NCBI RefSeq assembly: GCF_963576615.1 | Contig: NC_088710.1 | Location: 1,778,001 to 1,842,000 of the forward strand | DNA length: 64,000 nucleotides | Direction: 5' to 3' | Source: Watersipora subatra | Lineage: Eukaryota; Bryozoa; Gymnolaemata; Cheilostomatida; Watersiporidae | In this document: in pieces, positions 14,549-26,500 of the stretch | Layout: every line of letters begins with the position of its first letter | How positions within the stretch are numbered: the first letter of the stretch is position 1 | Translations under genes and position numbers: made by a program | Notes under the pieces: generated by a model | Database searches by the model: none | What the model saw: only the letters and a program-made list of their open reading frames with translations | Told to the model about the DNA's origin: nothing

Positions 14549-15329
14549 CTCTGTAACCCATTCAGGATATTTTTACAGTTTTCATTTTATTTGATACTAT
14601 GCTTGCAAATAGAGGCTTTTTTTAATTCTGTTATCAGCAAAATAAAAGATTACTAACTATTATAAACACCAGTTTAAAGTTTTTAATAAAAAATGAACGC
14701 AAATATTGGTTTCGCGATTTGATAACCCAAAATCCGTAAAAAAGTCAGTAGGCAATCGTGACGCGGATGTAAAATCGGTAATTTGGGAGATCTTCTTTGA
14801 CACTGACAAGAATAAAATTGATGAATTGATTGAATTCACCATAGACCATGTGAAGTAATTTATAAAAAAAATTAGCCAATTTTTACAAAACTGTCATTAA
14901 ACTGACTCAAATTAATGAAACTATTAACGTATAAAGTGCATGAACAGTTAGTTCGACGCAATCATCATTATAGCAAAAATCTCAGGCTGCAATTCGGCGG
15001 TTCCGTTTTAAAAAGATTGTTGTAGTGATGCCAACCTAGAATATTATAGAGTGCAAAGAAATTATTCGTGTCAAGAACAATTCGTCCTTTTAGGTTGTAC
15101 GTCACATTCACTGACTATTGATGATGTTTTGATTTTTTTGGATGATTACATAAGTTGAAACGGTATTAATATATAGTAATAATAATGCAAGGATAAATTA
15201 TAACTGCAGTGGTTTCTTCGTATAGCTAATAAACATACTTATAGTATGTTTTACTGCGTTTACGAGAAGACTACGTAATAATAAATTCTGTTATGGCTTG
15301 AACTACTTTTAGGTTATAACGGGCGCTAA

Positions 15330-15420
15330 AAGTTTGTAATGAACATTGAGCGACCGACAACGGTATAAACCTAAATTAAGTCTATACCGTTGTCGGTCGC
15401 TCAATGTTCATTACAAACTT
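15330..15420. repeat. Perfect 38-bp inverted repeat (hairpin)
   Basis: Left arm 15330-15367 and right arm 15383-15420 are exact reverse complements by eye, with a 15-base loop. The arms contain TTGAGCGACCGACAACGG. The length and perfection of the arms imply a young foldback element or recent palindrome formation. Confidence 0.9.
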
Positions 15421-17160
15421 AATAGGTGAATAAAATATTGAAGCCGAAGTGTTAAGTCGTGTATATTGTTTTGTTGAAAAGCCGTGTTTCCAGGCATTGC
15501 CAACGCATAAATTATTAATGGTGGAAATGTTGACTGGTAGAGCAAATGCTCACTGATCTAGCATTTGTCTTGCATTTTAGTTTTGCATGCTTTCAATCCA
15601 GGTTCTAGAGGCTATGCGAACAATAATTACTGGAAGTGTTTATATTCGCTCACGCTTATGATTTCGTCGTTTTACCTTACACTTGAACACAACAATATTT
15701 ACATTGTTGTATCTAATGTGTTAATGAGTTACTACCGTAAAAAATTGATAAGTTATTAAAATGTGTAACAGTAAACCTCAATAGGCTTGAGAACAAAATG
15801 ATGACTCAAATTGAAGGCCAGAGAAATGTCCATGAAAAGGTCTTGAAACGTCCAGAAAAATGCCCATCTGGAAATTTCAGCTATACTGCATGCTGGATAT
15901 TATTAGTTGAACTAGTTGCAGTACAGCTACTGGGGCTACTGCAGATTTTGCGCTATTTGTTGGTTTTGTGCAAGATGTCAGCTGAACCATTTTGAAATGA
16001 AAGAAATTAAGATAGTGGCGAAAATTTAATATTATGTTTTGGTTGAGTAACTATATAATTGTTGCATATCATTATTTTATATTAGTTAGCTGCATAACAT
16101 TGAAATTTTAATGTCGTTTAGTCTCTCATGTTTTTCACTAACAGACAGTTTTCATATATTTTTCAAATATGAAATCTCAAGTGAGTGTGTGAGAATTGCG
16201 CGTTCTATCAATATCTCAATGTGAGACTAAATGACCTGCTCTATTCATGAGCTGTAGCATAAATACACCAGGAGAAAAAAGTACAAAATGTGATTGAATA
16301 ACACTTAAAGTATACGATCAGTCGCTGCAGCTAACAGAAATACACAAAAGATCACATTTGGAATAAAATTAAGTTATGCATTAAAGTAGTTTAGGCTAGT
16401 AGGTTAGAAACAAGTATGGATAATGGTTAATTTACTATCCTCTGCATTACTTACTTCTGATAGGCTTTTTCTCATTATGCCATGGATAATGTTTATATTT
16501 AATACATGTATATATTGTTCTATTTTATGATCAGTGTTTTTGTTACCTTATGAATCTGGTTTTCTGTTTTTGCTAATTCTTTTTATGCAGTCTTGTTTTA
16601 GAAGACTGTTATAATGATTAATACATATGTTTTTATCCATAAATACTGGCCTGGGAATAATAGTAGAGGAATAAGCTTAGAGTGAGACACGATTGAATGT
16701 TTGTTGGCTATTGTATAAGTATAATGCCAATGTTATGATCAGCTATCCACAGTTTTCCATCAGTCTCTCTGTGAGGACGAGTGTCACTCTCTAAACAGAC
16801 CTTGCCTCTCTATATACAGCGTATGTCGCTTTACAATTTCTGACATGTTTTTGTTAATAAGCCAAAAAGGATGAAAATCAAAAGACATCTTTTGCTGATC
16901 TTGTTACTGCTGATTTTTCTAGGGGCAGACCAAATTAAATGTGGTGCCTAACAATAACTTTCTGGTTATCTTTAGCATTTTCTAACACGTTATTTCCTAA
17001 AAGACTCGCTACAATGTTTAATAGTGGATTACTTTGGGGTCTTGCATAGAAGGACTCTATTCTAACGTGTTTATTTATCTTTAGGCAAGAGACTGGCTCA
17101 ATGCCATTCTAAAACCAACTCCCACTCTATAGGTATGTCATATATATATACGTATATATG
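15421..17160. other. Intergenic, no gene seen
   Basis: AT-rich sequence without recognisable coding, tandem or inverted structure. Confidence 0.4.
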
Positions 17161-17163
17161 CCA

Positions 17164-17630
17164 ACTAGCTGTGCTTTGGACAGAAAATTGATTTATATGT
17201 AACATGTAACAACACTCTAACTTTCAAACTACATATCATGAGAAAAATGTTTTGTCTTATAAACAATGAGAAGTAATAAGAGTTGCTTGCTATTAGCCTG
17301 GCACATTGCCAATGGAAAATATTAGGACACTTAATAATGTGAGCCACCAGGTTCTTGTGACGTTATGCTATGACCCTGCGCCGTACGCAAAGCTATTAGG
17401 TATTTGCTCCAATATCGCGACATATATGGCTTAGATAGTCTATCAATCTCGTTGGCCAATGATTACGGCATCGGACTGGCATACGGTGGGGTCCGAGATC
17501 AAATCTTCTTCAGTACGGATTGTTTATTCCAAGATTTTAAGATCAATAGCTGGAATGCGTACAGATCCACACACGATGACAGATGGACATACTTTGAGAA
17601 ATGTATATATACCGGTAGATTAGGCATTCA
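17164..17630 (+). mobile_element. SINE-like dispersed repeat, copy 1
   Basis: Begins with CAACTAGCTGTGC, then GGACAGAAAATTGATTTATA, then ATTAGCCTGGCACATTGCCA, then a segment with a degenerate tRNA B-box-like string (GTCCGAGATCAAATC), and ends in CTTTGAGAAATGTATATATA. Parts in the same order recur at 30958-31290 (+), and the head recurs at about 37470-37917 (-). The open frame at 17404-17637 lies inside the element and is not treated as a gene. Confidence 0.55.
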
Positions 17631-18030
17631 TTCCTAAGAGCTCGTTTTTTGGGTCAAGAACAAACTAGTGATGCTTTCTTACATGGCTCTTGGCTTATAA
17701 CATTGATATGTTACGAGAGATGCTTTGACATTTTTGTTCCTTATTTTAATATTGGTAGGAAAGACTCTCAATGAACTCTTGTAATTGTTGTGCTACTTTC
17801 TACCAGTGGAACTTCAAAACTGCCATAACATTTTTATTATGAGGCACTGTTACGCAGTTATGAAAAGGGTAAGATAGTTCCAAATTCTTGCAACAGCAAG
17901 GAACAAACTAGAGTAATTTTTGATTTCCCAAAATAATACTTTGCAGGATCAATCTGCCACTTGACTGCATACAGGAAACCTAGCAGCGGATATTCAACTA
18001 GTAATTGTAAAGAGGAGTTGCATTAACTAA

Positions 18031-18443
18031 AGGCTGGTCCGCAGCTTATCCAGTATGTTAATCCCACAATGCATCAGTGATTCTCTGTAATAACAATGTT
18101 CATACTATCACAAACTCATCTGCAATTACATCAGTGAAATGCGTGTGACAGTATTCTCATCTCACAATGCAGTTGCTGAAATGATAACATACTATTCCCG
18201 CAGCAACTACCATGGAAAAAATATATACCGTAGTAAGCAATCCATGGCAGCCAATCACCATTCCCGAAGTGCTGCACAGACTATTGTGGCTACTCGGCCA
18301 AATGTCAGTAGAGTTTGACAGCTTCAATGTTTCCTGGTGTATCTGCATTGCCTCGGCGATGTCATCAGTTTACGGTGTACATATCGATGAATAATCGCGG
18401 AGAAGACAACCCCGACATACGGCAATACAGTGTGAACCAGTCT
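18031..18443. mobile_element. TIR element, family with TGGTTCACAC ends, copy 1
   Basis: Ends are AGGCTGGTCCGCAGC on the left and the reverse complement of AGACTGGTTCACACTG on the right, flanked by TAA on both sides (18028-18030 and 18444-18446). A three-base target duplication of this kind occurs in PIF/Harbinger elements. The interior matches the element at 48166-48610 in opposite orientation (for example CACTATCACAAA...CATCAG). No transposase frame, so nonautonomous. Confidence 0.72.
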
Positions 18444-19032
18444 TAAGGGTGCTGTCTACTGTGCCAAGTCTTTCTGTCATGGAAAACTTTTAAGTTAATC
18501 TCAGATTCAGCATGAGTTGCTACAGAGTTTAAAGTTATTGTTGTGTTCTTGAGTCAGCGCACTAATAAGCTTCCTGTAGTTGTTTAACACTCAGATGGTC
18601 TGAGCCAAAAGCTCAATTGTGTTGGAATCCTTTAGGTCGGCAGGTGTTACCTACCTTATCATTTCACCCTAATACGTACATTACACTGTAAGCTTTCATG
18701 AACACAGGCATATCATTGCGTATTAGCCATAGTAGCCTGACTTCGCACAAGGTTTAAGAAATTTCATTTGAAGAAATATATTTATAATCAGGCTGAGAGT
18801 ACCGAAAGTGTGACATTTGAAGTATCCTTGAGTTATGGTGGTTTGAAATAATCTGTTACTTCCATGTTTTGTCGCAGAATTTTACATCGAATCATCTAGT
18901 TTCAGACCATCTGAAGCATCAGTTTTTTGCAATAAAAATGCACCTTCATCCTTTTCCTCCCTCATGAGAAAACATCTGCAGTTTAAAAAATTAGCTGATG
19001 ATGCATGGGTGTTTCCATGAGTCATTGTTTAC

Positions 19033-19408
19033 AGCGGTGAGTTTACAGCCTGCTAGCCATCTGTATACAAAGATAGTATACCGCTGAGTTCATAGCCTGC
19101 CAGCCATCTGTATACAAAGATAGTGTACCACTGAGTTCATAGCCTGCCAGACATCTGTATACAAAGATAGTGTACCGCTGAGTTCATAGCCTGCCAGCCA
19201 TCTGTATACAAGGATAGTGTACCTCTGAGTTCATAGCCTGCCAGCCATCTGTATACAAAGATAGTATACCGCTGAGTTCATAGCCTGCCAGCCATCTGTA
19301 TACAAAGATAGTGTACCACTGAGTTCATAGCCTGCCAGACATCTGTATACAAAGATAGTGTACCGCTGAGTTCATAGCCTGCCAGACATCTGTATACAAA
19401 GATAGTGT
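19033..19408. repeat. 47-bp minisatellite
   Basis: Eight tandem copies of a 47-bp unit containing GAGTTCATAGCCTGCCAGCC and ATCTGTATACAAAGATAGTG. Copies differ by a few substitutions (CCAGCC or CCAGAC; TACCGCTG or TACCACTG). Confidence 0.93.
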
Positions 19409-19997
19409 AAAACTCATAACTGGATTTTTCAATTATGCTATTGAAGACACTTAAATCTATGAAGGAACAGTTACAGGCCCACCCCTACTAGCATCTCATT
19501 TGATATCCCTCACTACTATCATCTTCCCGAAGGCACAGTTAAAGGTTGAGATAGGCGATTGCTAACCCATGACCTTCAGCTAGGCAAACCAACATTCTAT
19601 CACCTGCACCAATAGACCACCTTCTGGGGTGTCAGAATTATAGTTGTGCATATAGTTATTCTCTGCGCTTTATTGACACACCTGACGATCTCTCACACCG
19701 CATTATACTGCTAGGGTGCTAGTTTCTAATAATATCACTCTCTTGGTGGGTTTTTGTACTTTCAAAAAGGATGATATGCTTGTGGTATCCGAAGGAAATT
19801 TGTTGTTCAAAGTCCAATTACATCGCTAACTGTTCACTGTTTTGTATAGAAAATAACATTGGGTGAAGCCTTTTGGAATTTGAATTTCATTTTCATTTCG
19901 AGAGCAATGCTTCAAATGTCTAAAATTTTATGACAGTAGGTTAACGATTCTACTGCATAGCCATAGTTCAGCTTCACCTTTGGGAGTTACAGCTTGG

Positions 19998-20306
19998 TAT
20001 TCAATATAGAAGTGTCTGTTTAGTTTGTTTATTAACATAGAATAGTGAAGTTCAATATAGAAGTCTCTGTTTAGTTTGTTTATTAACATAGAATAGTGAA
20101 GTTCAATATAGAAGTCTCTGTTTAGTTTGTTTATTAACATAGAATGGTGAAGTTCAATATAGAAGTCTCTGTTTAGTTTGTTTATTAACATAGAATAGTG
20201 AAGTTCAATATAGAAGTGTCTGTTTAGTTTGTTTATTAACATAGAATAGTGAAGTTCAATATAGAAGTCTCTGTTTAGTTTGTTTATTAACATAGAATAG
20301 TGAAGC
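19998..20306. repeat. 51-bp minisatellite
   Basis: Six copies of a 51-bp unit (AGTTCAATATAGAAGTCTCT then GTTTAGTTTGTTTATTAACA then TAGAATAGTGA). Because 51 is 17 codons, it gives a false repeated open frame on the minus strand. It lies about 250 bp upstream of the WDR38 start codon, so it may fall in the promoter or leader. Confidence 0.93.
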
Positions 20307-20558
20307 ATAAATCTCAGCTTCGATTACTTTGTAACTAAACACAATGCGGAACTTTTCAAGTCGAAAAAATATTTTTTAATATGAATAACCATGAAGTCGA
20401 ATAGGTTGAAACTTGATTGTCACTTTTTTATTTTCAAAGTTGGGATATCCTGGCTCTTGTTGCAGATCTCTTTTATAACGGGTGTCTATGAGCTAGTATG
20501 ATGTCATCACACGTTATTTAATTGGTTGTTTGAATTAGTAGAGCAATGGGATGGTCCA

Positions 20559-23500
20559 ATGGCTGTCTTCAACACTGACTTCTACACTCACATCGACGTG
20601 AAAAGTTTCACAGGACACAAAGATGAAGTAAATTGCGTTGCCTTTTCTCCGGATTTTGAAATCCTAGTCACAGGTTTGCAAGCTCTTATCAAGCTTTTAC
20701 ACATCATATACTGTAATTGACAGCGACAGAAATTAGAAAATGACCGACAGCATTTAGCCCACAGCTGCTCATGAACTGTTCTCTAGTAGAGTCCAATAGA
20801 GTTCGATTTGAACCTATTCAAATTTCAGCAATACTATTAGTATGTTAAAACAGACCTGAGGTTTTGGTGGAATTAAAGTAGTTTTTACAACATTTCAAAT
20901 TATGGCAACACTTTTTGTTGTGGTAGAACAGACACGAATTGCGGCCGTGTTAAATTATAATTTTTCACTATAAAGAGACTCGATGCATTTTGTTAGACGT
21001 TTGGATGCTACTTATATTTAGGCTTCCACTCTCAATGACCTTTAACCTTGTGAATGGGCAGATATTATCTTATGAAGCTACGATAAAGTATAAGCTAAAA
21101 GTCAGCATAAAGTGCTCGATACTAAAGTAGAGCTTACTATAAATTTGGTAAGAAATTTATTAAAATTTGGCTAAGCATAAAAATTACTAAAAGTTTCATA
21201 TTACACAAAAGGTGTGTAACACTCATCAGATAAAATGCTTAGTCTGATGAAGCGATATTGTTTTAGGCTCAGATGATGAGAGAACACGAGTGTTCAATAC
21301 GTCTACGGGTAAGATGGTTGTGAGGCTGAAGGGTCAGCAAGGAGCTATAAGATGTGTGGCCGTTTCTCCTGACAGCAAGTGAGCATGCGTTGATAATTTC
21401 ATGTAATCCACTGTGGTTGATGCCATTGTTGTGGAGTTGCCTTTTTGTGTCGAACCTTTATTTTGGGTTGGAGGTGATTCTCTTGAATGTAATTAATGAA
21501 ATGTACCTTTTTCACTGACCACGATTTTAAACAAAATAAATATTTATATATCTGGTAATGAAAAGGCATTGTGTAATCCAGGATACCATCTACTGTATTG
21601 GGTTGCAAGCTCCATCAACCTGGTCGTAACACTACCAGTAAATGAAATCGGTGCCATTGGCGGTCAGTGCAAAAACTGAGAGATGTTCAATTTTTGCAAA
21701 GAGCTACAGACAGAATCTTATAAAAATGCATTGTACAGGTGAAGGTCAGCATTTATGCTGACTGGGGTTTGGCAGTGTAGATGGGAACCACATTTGATAA
21801 CATGCTGTGTCAAGTGACAGACTATGACACTATGTTTTAGTTGTCACCCCGTTTGGCCTGCAACCGTGACAAGCCCTGTCAGCTGATAGTATCATATGAT
21901 TTTTAACTCACCCGACTATAGCTGCAGGTGTATGATTTCTGCTAGCTCTACCTATCTGACTAACAGCTAGGCTGTAGCCCTAAACTACTGACACTCTATG
22001 GCAGGTACATTGCGAGTGGAAGCTTTGATAAGAGTGTCGCCCTGTACCGGACATGCAATGCTGAGCTTACCCACAAACTCACCGCGCACCTCAAAAGTGT
22101 TGAGTCAGTTCTCTTCTCTCCTTGTTCCACTCTGCTCTGCACCACATCATGGGACAGGACAGGTTTGATCTGTTTTTATATCTGCTCTGTGTAACCTATC
22201 TTGTGCTGTTACTTTTGGTGCGTCCACTATCTCCTCCACTGTTTATATTTTTGCCAGTAAATGTTGTTAGGCAGATATATTTGTGTCACCTTGTGAGCGA
22301 GACCCCTTGCCTTCAGTCTGCCTCTATGTTTGGGGACAGTCCAGGGTTGTATGTATAATTCTTATCATCGACAGCCAATATTTATTGATCTTCTAGTACA
22401 TCAGCCAGGGCCGTATTCTCCTATACTGCGGCTACTGCCATGGCAGTACCATTTTTGAGGCTCAAAACCCCAAAATTCACGTCATTTTTGCTTGATTGTA
22501 GTAAATCTTTAAAAAGCTGAAGAAACACAAAATTTTCACTTTTGGGCGCCGCCATGTTGAATCAGTATCTGTGGTAACAACACTAAGTCATGCGCTTCGC
22601 GAGAGGTATCATTGATGTCCAAATTATTCCGCTCATCGCCAAGTGCGTTTTTTGAAAATTCAACTGCAGCCCAAAGAGATCATTAATTGAGTACACTGTT
22701 GGACTACATTATTTAAGCTGCGTGTGGGTTATTTGAGCAATGTACTAAGAAGTTGATTGAGAAATGAGAATTGATTTGAGGAAGGGAAGATCTTCCCTCC
22801 TTTAAATTAATTCTAACTAAGTATTTGTGTAAATGACTCAGTTTACTCATTCTACTGCTTGCTCAGTATTATAGACTATAGTATAAGTGTATTATTTTTA
22901 ACATGGTGCTCTATTAATTTTACTTTTTAACTCTACAATATTATTTAATTAAATTATTTCATAGGAGACGACTTGTCTCCTACACCATTCAGCATTGTAC
23001 CCGGTGATAATTCTACCTCATGCTAGCTGTGGCCAGCCCCTTTAGTAGCTGACCCTTTAGCAGGGTCAAAACTACCATTTTGACTAGTTATAATAATAAT
23101 AATCATAGGCTTTTTTGTTTTAACAATATTTTCGAAAGATAAGACTGTTGAACAGTCTAATTTCTAGCCTGCGCTTCTAGTCTCAGCTAAAATAAGCCAA
23201 TGAAAATATTTATTAACTATATGTTAGATGAAGGAAAGAGAAGATAATTCCTAGTCTCAGTGAGAATTCATTATTAGAAACATAAACTATATTCCACATA
23301 ATGTACGTAAAATATAAGATGAAAATATTAAACTGTACATCAATATTGAGTTATTGTCTTATCATTGTGTATTTTGTACTAAATACTGAATCTGTTTCTT
23401 TGCACCGCACCTCCTCGGAGTAAAATATCAGCATTGCTTAGAATCTAGTGTTTGGTAGTGCTTAACTGAATATTTGTGTGGGTAGAGGGCAACAGCACTC

Positions 23501-26427
23501 ACTCATCGTACTCGTAACTGTCTCTGTTTGCATCAAAATATGGTTGCACAAATATTTAGCCTTCAGACATTTCTCAGTAAAGTAGGTAGACACATGTATA
23601 CAAACAAAAAGCACACATATTCACTGATGTATTAATATGGTGCATGATTGTACACCAGAAAAGTGAACTGTCATTAACAATCAGATAAGTGCCCCTATCT
23701 AGCCCTGACTGCATATGTATAGTTGGACATCTAGATTGGCAGTGTACATGAATACATGTACGTATAGATCAGCAAATGTGCACTCATACACATTCATACA
23801 GACGTGTACATATGTGTACCAAAGTATCAAAATTATTGACATAGTCAAGTGTTTCCTGATTCACGAATGGATAGTCTATTAGGCTACCTCACTTGACAAC
23901 TATAAGCAACTATAATTTAACATGAACTCAGGAACATGCTGGTCACATTGTGTCAGTGAATAGCAAATTAGCATGGTAGCATGATATGCAGCAGTGCAAT
24001 TAGCAGCTATCAATTGACAGCTATCATGTTGCAACTATCAATTGTTACCAAAACATACGTTTGTCGTGGGAAACAAGTTTGTACTGGTCACGTCTATACC
24101 TATCAATATTAGCTAGATCAAATGTTACTGACTCTTATACGGTTATAGGTATTTTATGGCAAGTAGAGACAGGTCACATGCTGAGGCTGTTTCAAGGTCA
24201 CAAGGGCCTCGTGCAGTGTTCCGCTTTTTCACCATGCATGAGAATGCTTGCTACTGGCTCCTGGGACTATACAGTCAGAGTTTGGCCTTTAAAGCGCTCC
24301 ATGTCAGGTATGAGCAAGCTCATGAGTTCTGAATATCTCTGCTTTATAAAGGTATCTTTAGCAAGTGTTTACAATTTTCCATTTTGTTTCAAATGCTTCT
24401 TCAATGGGTCTTGTTGTCATCTAACAGTTTAAAAATTTGTTTTCACCCTGCTGTATTCGTTCTGTGCCGGCAACACTGGTGTTAAGGCATTTGCTAAAAC
24501 CATAAACATATTAACTATACTTTATAGTTTAATACTATATTAACTATATTATATATTACTATATATATTAACTATACTGTATAATTAAAGCACATCAATT
24601 ATATCAGTACTTTTATTTTATATATATGGTTACTAGAAATTCCCCTGCCATACAGCCCACGACCAAAGGGATAATGGAAAAAAGAAAGGGTACTACTGGT
24701 TGAGAAATGCAATATTAGCAGTCAAATGGCACTGCAGTGAAATAGGGGAACTGCAATGGTAGCTGCAATGGTAGCTGTAATGTACTGGGTGTTATTATGT
24801 ACAACAAACAGCAATATTGAAAGGATAAGATTATACAGTCAAACATTAATAACTCAAACTTCACGGGACCGAGTGAAAGTGTTCGAGTTATCAGAGCGTT
24901 CAAGTTATCAGAGAACTGTCACAATTCCATGTATTTATTAGTAGATACATGTACATACACAAACTATAATATAAATCAAAAGCATGAATGGCTTGTTTCA
25001 AATTTAAATTTTTCAAAAAAATTTTTATTAGAAAGTATAGAAATTTTCCGATCACTTGAGATTTGTTTGTTGTTTTATGTGATGTGACTGCCAGGACGTT
25101 TTCAGATTAAAATTGGCAAAACTTGATCGCTGTTGAAATACTCAGAAGAAAAGACATCTTTTTCTTTTGAGCGTTTTAACCAAGATCAATTTCGCCGATT
25201 TTTCTTGAAGTTTATGTGAAGGTTACCCTGCTTTTTCTTGCCTTCCAAGGACCATCACTAAGCGGATGTTTGGTCAAAATCAAATTTCACCAAACCTTTA
25301 GAAAAGTTGTTGACAAAAATATTTTGCCGATGATGGTAATAACGAAGCCTACGAACTACTAAAAGTTGAGGTTTATATCTATGGCTTGGAATAAATTGAT
25401 ATTCTAAAGCGACAACAACCGTCTCAGTAGCCGTTGGGCAAAAAACTGTTCGAGCTAACGAAGTTGAGGTCAAATTATCTGAAGCAATTTATCATTGTGT
25501 GGGAACGGACCAAACAAAACCGCTCAAGTTAACCATGTGTTCGAGCTATCCGAGGGCGAGTTATCCATGTTTGACTGTATGTTTATATCTCTTCCCTGCA
25601 ATAGGAAAAATGCAATATTAGAAGTAAAATGGCAAGCTGCTGTGTAATAAACACAGTTTGAAAGTTGGTTGTGTTGAATGTAGAATGGGTTTGACAGCGA
25701 TTTGTAACAGAAAGCAAGCATTAGCCTTCACGTGTGTCTGGAAGTTTTCTGCAAACTGGAGCAAATTAAAAAAACGTTCTCGTCATAAAGGGGCATTTTA
25801 GTTCGGCCCTAGCTTGTACATAAGATGTAAAGAAGTTTGGCTAATTTTCTAGATAATTTAATGGAACCTTCGGTAATTGGACAAAAGAGCATACGCTGAT
25901 AAACTGTGTACCGCATTTTCGCACCTGTAAATCAGTCTACGGCCTATGCCTCAAACGGTCTACGTTTATTACAGAAACCTTCGGCAATTGGACAATGCCA
26001 TAAACTGGTGAAGTGTGCACATTTTTCTCGTGAAATACGCACGACTTTATGGTTCTACCATCTGTCGCACGGCTTCATGGGCATTTTGTTGGCCGGTCTC
26101 AATTTTGATTAAAAAGGCTTGTCAGGTTTTAATGGCGATTGTAGGCCAAATTATTCTTTCTAGTTATGTAAAATTCGATCAGATAGGTAAGTTTTAAGAT
26201 ATTGTCGACACTTTTCAAAGGCTTGGTAACATATTTAAATAGGTTTATATGTGTTTTGTATCATTATTATACTTAAACGACTTCACAGAAAAATGGTTAA
26301 ATTTTTTGATGGGATTTCGGTACAAGGGTTTGGGTATGGCCGTTGATGAATACTTTTCGGGAGTTATGTGCACATATGCATTTATCATAAAGCTCCCAAA
26401 CACTCGCCTCGCTCGTGTTTAGTGGTA

Positions 26428-26500
<73 letters not shown>

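Noticed and set aside
17404-17637. 77-codon frame with protein-like composition
   Set aside because: It falls inside the SINE-like repeat shared with 30958-31290 and is not open in the other copy.
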